Shown piece by piece: positions 25,271 through 33,364 of a DNA stretch of 51,294 nucleotides. Each line of letters opens with the position of its first letter. The stretch's first letter is position 1. The stretch lies in the NCBI GenBank assembly GCA_016935885.1, contig JAFGQA010000327.1, forward strand, positions 1 to 51,294, written 5' to 3'. Position numbers and translations under genes: made by a program. A model generated the notes under the pieces. The model saw only the letters and a list, made by a program, of their open reading frames with translations, had not been told where the DNA came from and made no database searches. Origin of the DNA: Phycisphaerae bacterium. GTDB lineage: Bacteria; Planctomycetota; Phycisphaerae; UBA1845; UTPLA1.

Positions 25271-27202
25271 GTGTGCGGCATCTGCGGCTACGTTGGTGAT
25301 CACAAGCCCGAGTTGTTGGAGCCCATGTGCCTCGCCATGGCGCACCGGGGACCCGACGACATGGGCACCTGGCATGATCCTGCCAGCGAAATCGGCCTCG
25401 GTCACCGCCGGCTGTCGATCATAGATCTCAGTCCCGCCGGCCATCAACCCATGTCGAACGAGGATGGGACCATCTGGATCTCGTTCAACGGGGAGATCTA
25501 CGACTTCCAGCAGCACCGGCAATACCTGATTGAGCAGGGCCATCAGTTCCGCAGTCAGAGCGACACCGAGGTCCTGATCCACCTTTACGAGGAAAAGGGC
25601 GTTGGATTCCTCGCCGAACTTAACGGCATGTTCGCCTTGGCGATCTGGGACGGTCGTCGTCGTCAACTGCTGCTGGCCCGCGATCATGCGGGCATCAAGC
25701 CTGTGTACTACTGGCAGGACGGGCGGCGGCTGTTCTTCGCGTCGGAGATCCGGGCGTTGCTGCGTGTTCCGGGCCTGCCCCGTGAGTTGAACCCACAGGC
25801 GATACCCGACTTCTTGACCTTCGTGTACGTTCCCGGAGACGCGACGATGCTCAAGGCGATCAGGAAGATCGAACCGGGGCACTATCTTCTTTGGCGGGAC
25901 GGCCGCGTCGAGGAGAAGCAGTGGTTCTCCATGGCCTACGAGCCGGACGAATCCGTACCTGAAGATGAATGGGTCGAGCGGGTGCACGACACCTTCATGC
26001 GGACCACGCGGCGGCAGATGGTCTCGGATGTCCCGCTTGGTGCGTTTCTCTCCGGGGGGCTGGATTCCTCCGCCATTGTCGCGTGCATGCGGCACAGCTT
26101 CCCGGATCGGGAGATCAAGTGCTACACGTATTACTATGACGAGGAGGATATGGCCCGCGACCAGTTTGAGCGCGACTTCCCATACGCGCAGAAGGTCGCC
26201 CAACTCCTGGACGTGACCTTGCAGAGCTTCCCGTTGAGAGCCGACGTGGTCTCACTGCTGCCCAAGATGGTATTCTCGGTCGAGGAGCCCAACGGAGATC
26301 AGGCGATCTTCGCGAGCTACCTCATATCGAAATGGGCCCGGGAGGATGGGACGACGGTCCTGTTGTCCGGCATGGGCGGAGACGAGGTGCTGTTCGGCTA
26401 CCGGAGCTTCCAGGCTTTGCGTTTGTTTGAACGGCTCAGGTGGGTCCCGCGGTGGTTGCTGGGGCCGGGCTTGGCCGTGGGGACGTCGCTCGCATCCGCC
26501 GTGCGGGGCGCGCAGAGTGCGATTCCGCGCCGGCTGAGGGTCTTCCGAAGGGCGCTGCAAGGGGACGGATTCCAGCGGTACATGGCCCTCTCCGATTGGT
26601 CCAGTCCGGACATCCGACAAGGCCTGTTCACCGGTGAGTTCGCCGACAGGCTGCGGCAAGCCGAACCGCACGCGGACTTCGTGCGAACGTACTACGACGG
26701 CTTCGAGGGGACTGGGGAACTGAACCGCCGGTCGCACGTACTCATTCAATCGTTCATGGGCGCGCACAACCTGATCTACACGGACAAATCGAGCATGGCC
26801 GTGTCTTTGGAGGTCCGCGTGCCGTACATGGACCTCGAGCTGATGAGGCTTTGCGCACGGATACCGGAGCGCTACAAGCTGAAGGGCCAGACCACGAAGT
26901 ATCTGCTAAAGGCTGCCATGGAACCGTACCTCCCACGGAACGTGTTGCACCGCAGCAAGAGCGGTTTCGGCGTGCCGTTGCGGAAATGGGTGGCGAAGGA
27001 CTTGAGCCCGGTCATTCGCGAACTGCTATCGCCCGAGCACACGAAGGCCCGTGGCCTCTTCAAACCTGAGGCGATCCAGCGGATCCTCCGGGAGAACCAC
27101 GAGAACAAGGCCGACCACGCCTACCTCATCTACGCTTTGTTGGTGCTCGAGTTGTGGTTGCAGACATTTGTCGACCGCGCCGGCGAGGAGGTGACGCTCT
27201 GA
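25271..27202 (+). CDS. asnB: Asparagine synthase-type glutamine amidotransferase (AsnB family)
   Basis: 643 residues. The start is GTG at 25271, not the ATG at 25256: it puts Cys directly after Met (MCGICGYVGD), as the N-terminal nucleophile requires, and GGAGAGG (25258-25264) sits 6 nt before it. The Ntn glutaminase domain (about 1-190) has AHRGPDDMG, GHRRLSIIDLSPAGHQPMS and FNGEIYDF. The synthetase domain has the ATP loop GAFLSGGLDSSAIVA and GMGGDEVLFGY. In polysaccharide loci such proteins often amidate uronic acids (WbtH in Francisella) rather than make free asparagine. The 7-bp repeat array begins right at its stop. Confidence 0.9.
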   Translation: MCGICGYVGDHKPELLEPMCLAMAHRGPDDMGTWHDPASEIGLGHRRLSIIDLSPAGHQPMSNEDGTIWISFNGEIYDFQQHRQYLIEQGHQFRSQSDTEVLIHLYEEKGVGFLAELNGMFALAIWDGRRRQLLLARDHAGIKPVYYWQDGRRLFFASEIRALLRVPGLPRELNPQAIPDFLTFVYVPGDATMLKAIRKIEPGHYLLWRDGRVEEKQWFSMAYEPDESVPEDEWVERVHDTFMRTTRRQMVSDVPLGAFLSGGLDSSAIVACMRHSFPDREIKCYTYYYDEEDMARDQFERDFPYAQKVAQLLDVTLQSFPLRADVVSLLPKMVFSVEEPNGDQAIFASYLISKWAREDGTTVLLSGMGGDEVLFGYRSFQALRLFERLRWVPRWLLGPGLAVGTSLASAVRGAQSAIPRRLRVFRRALQGDGFQRYMALSDWSSPDIRQGLFTGEFADRLRQAEPHADFVRTYYDGFEGTGELNRRSHVLIQSFMGAHNLIYTDKSSMAVSLEVRVPYMDLELMRLCARIPERYKLKGQTTKYLLKAAMEPYLPRNVLHRSKSGFGVPLRKWVAKDLSPVIRELLSPEHTKARGLFKPEAIQRILRENHENKADHAYLIYALLVLELWLQTFVDRAGEEVTL

Positions 27203-27335
27203 AAGGATGAAGGGTGAAGGATGAAGGATGAAGGATGAAGGGTGAAGGATGAAGGATGAAGGGTGAAGGATGAAGGGTGAAGGGTGAAGGATGAAGGGTG
27301 AAGGGTGAAGGATGAAGGGTGAAGGATGAAGGATG
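27203..27335 (+). repeat. 7-bp tandem repeat array (GGATGAA/GGGTGAA) after asnB
   Basis: About 18-19 units of 7 bp, alternating irregularly between GGATGAA and GGGTGAA, starting within a few bases of the asnB stop. Because 7 is not a multiple of 3, all frames stay open on the minus strand, giving artefactual HPSSFILHPS-type peptides. The rest of the gap to 27532 holds a GGAATGGAGGACGGAGGA tail and a fragment resembling the GTCGAAAC repeat family (about 27493-27531). No gene is seen. Confidence 0.95.
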
Positions 27336-27532
27336 AAGATGAGGAATGGAGGACGGAGGATGACGGAAGCATGAAAGGAGACTGTCGAGGCGCTGGGCAG
27401 CCAGGTGCATACGTCGTCGCGAGGACACGAGCCGCACAGGCGGGGCTTGCAGTTTGGCGGAATCCCCAACACCGTGACGCGGTTACCTGGACGTTTCTGC
27501 GCCTTGGTGCCTTGACGTTTTGATTTCTTGAC

Positions 27533-28600
27533 ATGACTCACGACAGCGTCCCCAAGCTGGAGATACGGCATCAATGTGCCGGACGGGCCCTACATGCTCG
27601 GCCGGACGGCACGCTCTACGTCGGCCGGAAGTTCGACATCTATCGCTCAAACGACGATGGACGGACGTGGACATTCGTGGCCTCGATGCCCCGCTCGTTC
27701 GGAAGGCGGCTGGCGGAGGCGTCGCGACTGGCGTGTCGACTGCTTCGGCACGAGGTCAAGGCGTTGGCCGCGTTGTCCGACGGCACGCACGTGGCCTGCA
27801 ATCGCCAGTGGGTTTACTACGCGCGGCCCGGGGACCGGCTGATGTGCCCGAGCGCCGTCGACGAGCAGGACGGGCGTCTGTTCCCCTCCATGACGATCAC
27901 GGTGGGGCCGGAGGACCGCGTGATCTGGGGCGAGTACAACTCGAAGACCGGCCATAACCTGCCGATGCGTCTGTACGTGTCCGATGACCGTGGCCGAAGC
28001 TATCAGGTCGCCCATGTCTTCGATGGCGGCAGCATCCTGCACGTGCACAACCTGTTCTATGACGAGCGGCTACGGCACTATTGGGTATTCACAGGCGATC
28101 ACGACCACGAGCCCGGCATAGGCTGTCTGTCCGCCGACCTGAAGCATTTCGAATGGGTCTGCCGTGGCGACCAGCGTTACCGTGCGGTGGAGGTGTTCGA
28201 TTTTGGCGATCACCTGATCTACGGCATGGACACCGAGATGGAGGCGAACGCGGTCGTGCGGTTTGACAAGGCGACGGGTCGCGTCGAGCGGCTCCAGGAG
28301 TTGGACGGCGGTTGTATCTACGCCTGCCGGTTTGGCGGCCTGTACGTCCTGTCAACGACCGTCGAGCCCTCGAAGGCGAACGCTTCAAAACAGGCCTCGC
28401 TGTGGGTTTCACGCGACGGTGAACACTGGAGCAAGGCCTTCGGCGCCGAGAAAGACGGATGGCATCCCGTCTACTTTCAATTCGGCTCACTGGTCTTGCC
28501 GCGCGGGGCGAGTGGCAGCGAGGTGATCCTGTTCAGCGGCCAGGCACTAAAGGGCATCGACGGCAAGGCGATGGCAGCGCGGTTGACGGAGCCGCCGTAA
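27533..28600 (+). CDS. BNR/sialidase-like beta-propeller protein of unknown function
   Basis: 355 residues. At least three Asp-box-like motifs (SNDDGRTWTF at about 43, SDDRGRSYQV at about 147, SRDGEHWSKA at about 295) and repeated four-strand patterns suggest a six-bladed propeller as in sialidases and BNR proteins. There is no signal peptide, so it is probably cytoplasmic unless exported another way. The catalytic Arg triad and Tyr of true sialidases could not be placed, so no enzyme activity is claimed. It sits between asnB and the lyase. The start lacks a clear ribosome-binding site and lies next to repeat debris. Confidence 0.65.
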   Translation: MTHDSVPKLEIRHQCAGRALHARPDGTLYVGRKFDIYRSNDDGRTWTFVASMPRSFGRRLAEASRLACRLLRHEVKALAALSDGTHVACNRQWVYYARPGDRLMCPSAVDEQDGRLFPSMTITVGPEDRVIWGEYNSKTGHNLPMRLYVSDDRGRSYQVAHVFDGGSILHVHNLFYDERLRHYWVFTGDHDHEPGIGCLSADLKHFEWVCRGDQRYRAVEVFDFGDHLIYGMDTEMEANAVVRFDKATGRVERLQELDGGCIYACRFGGLYVLSTTVEPSKANASKQASLWVSRDGEHWSKAFGAEKDGWHPVYFQFGSLVLPRGASGSEVILFSGQALKGIDGKAMAARLTEPP

Positions 28601-28605
28601 CGACC

Positions 28606-28692
28606 CGAGCCGCGGGCTTCAGCCCGCGCGGTCTATCGTATTCGAGAGGCCGGATACGATAACGAAAGGCCGCACAGGCTGAAGCCTGTGGT
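28606..28692. repeat. Compound palindrome: two REP-like units around a hairpin
   Basis: Unit 1 (28611-28628, CGCGGGCTTCAGCCCGCG) and unit 2 (28668-28692, CGCACAGGCTGAAGCCTGTG) flank an imperfect 11-bp inverted repeat TATCGTATTCG/CGGATACGATA (28634-28644 and 28651-28661). It fills the gap between the BNR gene and the lyase gene, and the presumed GTG start of the latter lies in unit 2. The arrangement resembles bacterial mosaic REP elements. Confidence 0.8.
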
Positions 28693-30808
28693 TGACCTTC
28701 TGGAAGCTGGTTTCGATCGGGAGGAGACTATTTCTATCCGCCACAACCTGGAGCTTACTCGAAGACTCGGCATTCGGTGGGTGCTGTGGCGCCTGGGATA
28801 TGCGCTGCGCATGAAGAGCGGCCTGCTCAAGCGGCGCTTTCCAGCCGTGGCGTTCGACAAGACGGAATTGAGCGACGTCGTCCGAGCCGGCACGCCAACC
28901 GAGCCGGAGGCGTACCACGCGTTTCGCGAATCAAGTCCCGCCCGGTTCCTCTTCCAGCATGGCAGACTCCCTGCTTCGGCAGTGCTGCATGACATCGTCA
29001 CGGAGGCGGGAAGCCGTCAGACGCTCGACGTCGCCGACGACTTCTGCCGTGGGCGGTTCCTTTACTTCAGCCGCCACGTCCACAATCTGGGCTGGCCCGT
29101 CGATTGGCTACTGAACCCCTTCACGGGCGGCCGGCACGACGCGCGGACGCACTGGTGCGATTACGCCACCTTCGCACCGGGCTTGGGCGACATCAAGGAC
29201 GTGTGGGAGCCGTCTCGCTTCGCCTGTGCGTACTGGCTGGTCCGTGCCTACGCCTTAACGGGTGACGAGAAGTACCCGAAGGCATTCTGGGACCTGTTCG
29301 AGTCGTGGTGCCGGCAGAACCCGCCCAATATGGGACCGAACTGGAAGTGCGGGCAGGAAACGGCGTTCCGGACGATGGCATGGTGCTTCGCCCTGTACGG
29401 CTTCTGGCACGCGCCGGCCACCACCGCCCGACGAGTGGCGGACATGGTCAAGATGATCGCCATCCAGGCCCATCGGATTGCGCGGAACATCGATTACGCG
29501 ATCTCCCAGAACAACAACCACAGCATCAGCGAGGCCGTGGGGTTGTTGACCGTCGCCTTGCTGTTCCCCGAATTGAGGGGGTGCGAGGGATGGCTGAGGC
29601 TCGGGCGGGACACGCTTGAGAGCGACGCCCGTCGCCAGATATATCGCGATGGCAGCTTCGTCCAACACTCGACGAACTACCATCGCGTGATGTTGCACGA
29701 TTACATCTGGGCGATCCGGCTGGCGGAGCTGAACGGCAAGCCACTGTCGCGGGAACTGACCGATCGCGTGGCCAAGGCCGGTGAGTTCCTGTTCCAAGTG
29801 CTCGATGTTGACAGCGGGCGCGTCCCCAACTACGGCGCCAATGACGGTGCCCTGATCCTGCCGCTGGCCGCGTGCGATTACGTGGACCATCGCCCGACCG
29901 TTCAGGCGGCGCGATACCAGGCAACAGGACAGCGGACGCTTGGGCCAGGCCCGTGGGACGAGATGCCGCTGTGGCTATTCGGGGATGTGGGGGTCGTTGG
30001 CGGACGTAGGGCCGCACGGGCTGAAGCCCGTGGCTCTTCTTTGAATGATGCCCATGTCGGACCGGAGTCCGAGGGCAGACCGACTTCCCAACGGCTTGAT
30101 GCGGGAGGCTACTACACGCTACGTGGCACGGAGAGCTGGTGCATGATCCGCTGTCACAGCTTTCGCAGCCGGCCGGCTCAGGTGGACATGCTTCATCTTG
30201 ACTTGTGGTACAAGGGGATCAACGTCCTGGGAGATAGCGGCTCGTACAGATATTATGACCCCGAGAATCCGCTCCTGGAGCGATACTTCAAGGACATCAG
30301 CGCCCACAACACGGTCGAGATCGACGATGCGTCTCCGCTGGAGCTGTTTTCCAGGTTCATCTGGCTCCCGTGGCCCAAGGCCAGGTGCTTGGCGCACGAG
30401 TCTGATCGTTGGCAAGGCGAGCACTTTGCCTACCGCCGCTCCCCGTGGAACGTGACACACCGCCGGAGCGTCGTGCGCGCGGACGAGCACAACTGGGAAA
30501 TCACCGACGAGATCCTGGGACAAGGGCGCCACAGACTGACACTCCGCTGGCACCTGGCAGACGGCGTCTTCCGTCTTGACGAAGACAACCGCTGCCTGGA
30601 GCTTGATCTGCCCTGCGGTTGTATCACGCTCTGCGTCGAGTGTCCGGCCGGGTTCGACATGAGAGTCTGCCGGGGAGCGAAAGAGCGCGATCAGGTTATC
30701 GGCTGGCGGTCCGATTACTACGGCGAATGCGTCGCCAGACCCACCGTGGAGGTCACTGGCTGTTGCACGTGCCCGGCCAGGTTTGTCACGCGCATCTGCC
30801 TGCGTTAG
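28688..30808 (+). CDS. Heparinase II/III family polysaccharide lyase
   Basis: 706 residues. The N-terminal half is the alpha-toroid with ISQNNNHSISEAVGLLTVAL near residue 275 (catalytic Asn region). The C-terminal half is the beta-sandwich with GGYYTLRGTESWCMIRCHSF, LGDSGSYRYYD and AHNTVEIDD. The family cleaves uronic-acid polymers by beta-elimination; in biosynthetic loci it is thought to trim or release the polymer. No signal peptide is visible. The best start is doubtful: no ATG precedes the conserved RLGIRWVLWRLGYAL, the GTG at 28688 lies in a palindromic repeat, and a GGGAGGAG box stands at about 28720 before non-standard codons only. Residues about 439-465 are encoded by an inserted repeat. 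Confidence 0.85.
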   Translation: MVDLLEAGFDREETISIRHNLELTRRLGIRWVLWRLGYALRMKSGLLKRRFPAVAFDKTELSDVVRAGTPTEPEAYHAFRESSPARFLFQHGRLPASAVLHDIVTEAGSRQTLDVADDFCRGRFLYFSRHVHNLGWPVDWLLNPFTGGRHDARTHWCDYATFAPGLGDIKDVWEPSRFACAYWLVRAYALTGDEKYPKAFWDLFESWCRQNPPNMGPNWKCGQETAFRTMAWCFALYGFWHAPATTARRVADMVKMIAIQAHRIARNIDYAISQNNNHSISEAVGLLTVALLFPELRGCEGWLRLGRDTLESDARRQIYRDGSFVQHSTNYHRVMLHDYIWAIRLAELNGKPLSRELTDRVAKAGEFLFQVLDVDSGRVPNYGANDGALILPLAACDYVDHRPTVQAARYQATGQRTLGPGPWDEMPLWLFGDVGVVGGRRAARAEARGSSLNDAHVGPESEGRPTSQRLDAGGYYTLRGTESWCMIRCHSFRSRPAQVDMLHLDLWYKGINVLGDSGSYRYYDPENPLLERYFKDISAHNTVEIDDASPLELFSRFIWLPWPKARCLAHESDRWQGEHFAYRRSPWNVTHRRSVVRADEHNWEITDEILGQGRHRLTLRWHLADGVFRLDEDNRCLELDLPCGCITLCVECPAGFDMRVCRGAKERDQVIGWRSDYYGECVARPTVEVTGCCTCPARFVTRICLR
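30010..30040 (+). repeat. REP-like palindrome inside the lyase coding region
   Basis: A 31-bp sequence around the palindrome CACGGGCTGAAGCCCGTG, identical base for base to 34786-34816 in an intergenic gap. Here it is read through in frame as AARAEARGSS, between LWLFGDVGVVGG and GGYYTLRG, where related lyases vary in length. Confidence 0.9.
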
Positions 30809-30860
30809 GATATCGCGCACGTGAGGAGCGGTCGCTCCGGCCACCCGTTGGAGGATATTC

Positions 30861-32021
30861 ATGGCCAAGATTAGAGAACGTCGGCACGATATCGACATTG
30901 CCCGCGCCATTGCAATGATAGGCGTAGTCTGGCTTCACATAAACACGTACTTCTGGATCAACTACGAACTTGAGTACTTCCACGGCGAGGCTGCTGCCGA
31001 CTTCCGCGCCGTGGCTGTGGGCAGGTTCACCGTAACCGTCTTCATGTTCGTGGCCGGCATGACCTTGTCGTTCAGCAGCCAGCCCTACCGCACGCTCAGG
31101 CAATACGGGCGCTTTGCCGGCAAGAAGTTTGCCCGTTTGATTCTGCCCTTCCTGGCGGCTTCGTTGGTGACACTGGCGGTGAAGCTGGTTGCCCCAGGCA
31201 GGGGATGGGCGGAAGTGCGCGAGAACTGGCTGGGTACACTCATAGCCCCGGAGGCCGGCGCGGCACCGCATCTGTGGTTCTTGTACTGCCTGATGGGCAT
31301 CTTCCTGGTTTGGCCGCTTCTGGTTCGCCTGACGGAGGGCCGGAGGATGCCCATCGTGTTGGTCGGCTTATTCGTCCTGGCGGTCGCGCCTATCCCGTAC
31401 CCGATGTTCAAAGGGCGTGGCTTGCTTACGCTGAATGAGTTGACATGGTGGCTTCCGGTGTTCACGCTTGGCTATTGGTATGGCGGACATCCGGTTGGCC
31501 AGCGACAGTATGGCGTGAAGGCCATCCTGATCCTTCTCGCTGTGACCGTGCTGACGGCGTTGGCCGGGTACCTTACTCCTTGGTCCCAAGCTGTCTGGAG
31601 GAATGCGCACCGTATCAATACACAGTCCTTGGCCGAACTGATTGCGTCCATGCCGAATGGGAATCTTTGGGTGGCCGTGGAGAACGCGTTGAGGCTTCTG
31701 TGTCAGATCTTCGGCGCCGTTTTGCTCGTGTGGATCTGTGGCATCCTGGCCAAGTACAAGAATCGATTCCGCGCAGTCCTGGAGACTGTTGGATTCTACT
31801 CCTACGACATCTATCTGCTCCATGTGGCATTGGTGGGTCACCCGGTAGTGTTCGCTATCAGCAAGCTGCATCCCGGGCCGGTGATGACCTATGTGCTGTA
31901 TGGCGTCGCCCTGGTCGTCACAGTCGTTGTCCCAATGGGGATCGGCCTGGTGATCCGTCGCATCCCGCCGTTGGCCTTCGTCATGTTGGGCGTGCCGTTG
32001 CCGGCGAAGCGTGAAGCGTGA
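30861..32021 (+). CDS. Acyltransferase 3 family membrane protein
   Basis: 386 residues and about ten membrane helices. The N-terminus has the family's RRHDIDIARAIAMIGVVWLH with the essential His on helix 1, then RFTVTVFMFVAGMTLSFS. LWFLYCLMGIFLVWPLL and SYDIYLLHVALVGHPV are further landmarks. Members move acetyl, succinyl or other acyl groups across or onto envelope polysaccharides. GGAGG stands 8 nt before the ATG. Its last codons run into a GCGTGAA-type repeat that also holds the stop. Confidence 0.88.
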   Translation: MAKIRERRHDIDIARAIAMIGVVWLHINTYFWINYELEYFHGEAAADFRAVAVGRFTVTVFMFVAGMTLSFSSQPYRTLRQYGRFAGKKFARLILPFLAASLVTLAVKLVAPGRGWAEVRENWLGTLIAPEAGAAPHLWFLYCLMGIFLVWPLLVRLTEGRRMPIVLVGLFVLAVAPIPYPMFKGRGLLTLNELTWWLPVFTLGYWYGGHPVGQRQYGVKAILILLAVTVLTALAGYLTPWSQAVWRNAHRINTQSLAELIASMPNGNLWVAVENALRLLCQIFGAVLLVWICGILAKYKNRFRAVLETVGFYSYDIYLLHVALVGHPVVFAISKLHPGPVMTYVLYGVALVVTVVVPMGIGLVIRRIPPLAFVMLGVPLPAKREA

Positions 32022-32040
32022 AGCGTGAAGTGTGAGGCGT
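32005..32040 (+). repeat. GCGTGAA short repeat spanning the acyltransferase stop codon
   Basis: Four to five degenerate copies of GCGTGAA (GCGAAGCGTGAAGCGTGAAG then GTGTGAGGCG) cover the last codons (AKREA) and the stop and continue into the gap. A partly inverted CGCTTCACGAGA copy follows at about 32070. It is of the same class as the arrays at 27203 and 2645. Confidence 0.75.
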
Positions 32041-32119
32041 CGTTCATGAATCGCGAGTGATCGGCGAAACACGCTTCACGAGATACGATATGCGCTTCAT
32101 GAGAAGCTTGTTTGGGGCG

Positions 32120-33364
32120 ATGATGCACATCATCTACATCCACCAGCACTTCTGCACCAGTGAGGGTTCCGGTGGGACGCGCAGTTACGACGTCAGCCGG
32201 CACCTCGTGTCGATGGGACACAAGGTGACCGTGATTTGCGGCGTGCTTGACATCAGTGGCCTGGAGATGGCCCCGTGGTATCGCCCGTTTCGCAGATGCT
32301 GCATGGACGGCTTCGACGTCATCATCTGCAACGTCTTGTACTCCAACGCGCAGGGCTTCATGGCCAGGCTGTGGTCCTTCCTCTGGTTTGCTTTCCTTGC
32401 CAGCATCGCGGCGATGCTCGTACGCGAGCCGGACGTAGTCTTTGCGACGCACACGCCGCTCACAGTGGGCATTCCCGGCTTCGTGGCCGCCCGCGCCCAG
32501 CGCGTGCCGTTCATCTTCGAGGTCCGCGACCTGTGGCCGGAAAGCGACATCATCAGCGGCAATCTGAAGGAGAACTGGTTCACGAGGTGCGTCGAGGCGT
32601 TGGAGGTCTTCCTGTACGCCAAGGCCGACAAGATTCTGCTCGTCTCGCCCGGTTTCGAGAAGCGCCTCCTTGAACGTGGATACCCGCGGGCCAAGCTTCG
32701 GACCGTTCTCCTGGGCGCCGATGGGGACATCTTCACAGAGCTACGGCCCAATGTCGAGTTTCGGTCTGAATACGGTCTTGAAGGCAAGAAGGTGGCGGTT
32801 TACACCGGCGTGCACGGCCGAGCGAACGGGCTGGACTACGTTCTCGATGCCGCTGAACGCCTGAAGGATCGTCAGGACGTCGCGTTCGTTCTCGTGGGCG
32901 ACGGGATGGAGAAGCCCAGGCTCGTGCGGCGAGCCGAGGAGATGGGACTGACCAACGTGCGGTTCGTCGATTATGTGCCCAAGACCGAGTTGCCCGGCAT
33001 CCTGGCCGTTTGCGACATTGGCCTGATGATCCTCGCGAACGTGGGCGAGCGACCGGTCACGCCCAACAAGATCTTCGATTACATGTTCGTCGGCCTGCCG
33101 AGCATCGTGAACTTCGCGGGGCCCACGATCGACATGGTCCGCGCCGACGGAACCGGCACATACGCTGATCCAGCGAGGCCGGAGGACCTGGCGGAGCGGG
33201 TCGTTTACTGGGCCGAACATCCGGACGAGGCCAAGGCAGTGGGGGTACGCGCCCGCGAGGTTGCGTACGCCAAGTACGATCGCCGCCGGATCGCCGGGCA
33301 ACTGGCCGAGACCTTCGAGCAAGTGCGGACGGATTGGAAGAAAGGCCGGCCGGGTCGCGTATGA
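32120..33364 (+). CDS. WbuB-like family 4 glycosyltransferase
   Basis: 414 residues. It starts MMHIIYIHQHFCTSEGSGGT and SYDVSRHLVSMGHKVTVICG, the typical beginning of WbuB-type enzymes (amino-deoxyhexose transferases in O-antigen loci). The middle holds PFIFEVRDLWPESDIISG. The C-terminal domain starts VAVYTGVHGRANGLDYVLDA and has NVGERPVTPNKIFDYMFVGL with the donor-site Glu/Asn region. ATGs at 32120 and 32123 are adjacent; upstream codons are repeat-derived. Its stop overlaps the ATP-grasp start by 4 nt (ATGA). Confidence 0.87.
   Translation: MMHIIYIHQHFCTSEGSGGTRSYDVSRHLVSMGHKVTVICGVLDISGLEMAPWYRPFRRCCMDGFDVIICNVLYSNAQGFMARLWSFLWFAFLASIAAMLVREPDVVFATHTPLTVGIPGFVAARAQRVPFIFEVRDLWPESDIISGNLKENWFTRCVEALEVFLYAKADKILLVSPGFEKRLLERGYPRAKLRTVLLGADGDIFTELRPNVEFRSEYGLEGKKVAVYTGVHGRANGLDYVLDAAERLKDRQDVAFVLVGDGMEKPRLVRRAEEMGLTNVRFVDYVPKTELPGILAVCDIGLMILANVGERPVTPNKIFDYMFVGLPSIVNFAGPTIDMVRADGTGTYADPARPEDLAERVVYWAEHPDEAKAVGVRAREVAYAKYDRRRIAGQLAETFEQVRTDWKKGRPGRV

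Noticed and set aside
27026..27574. Minus-strand frames encoding HPSSFILHPS repeats
   Set aside because: Pure translation of the 7-bp tandem array; all frames stay open because of the repeat unit.
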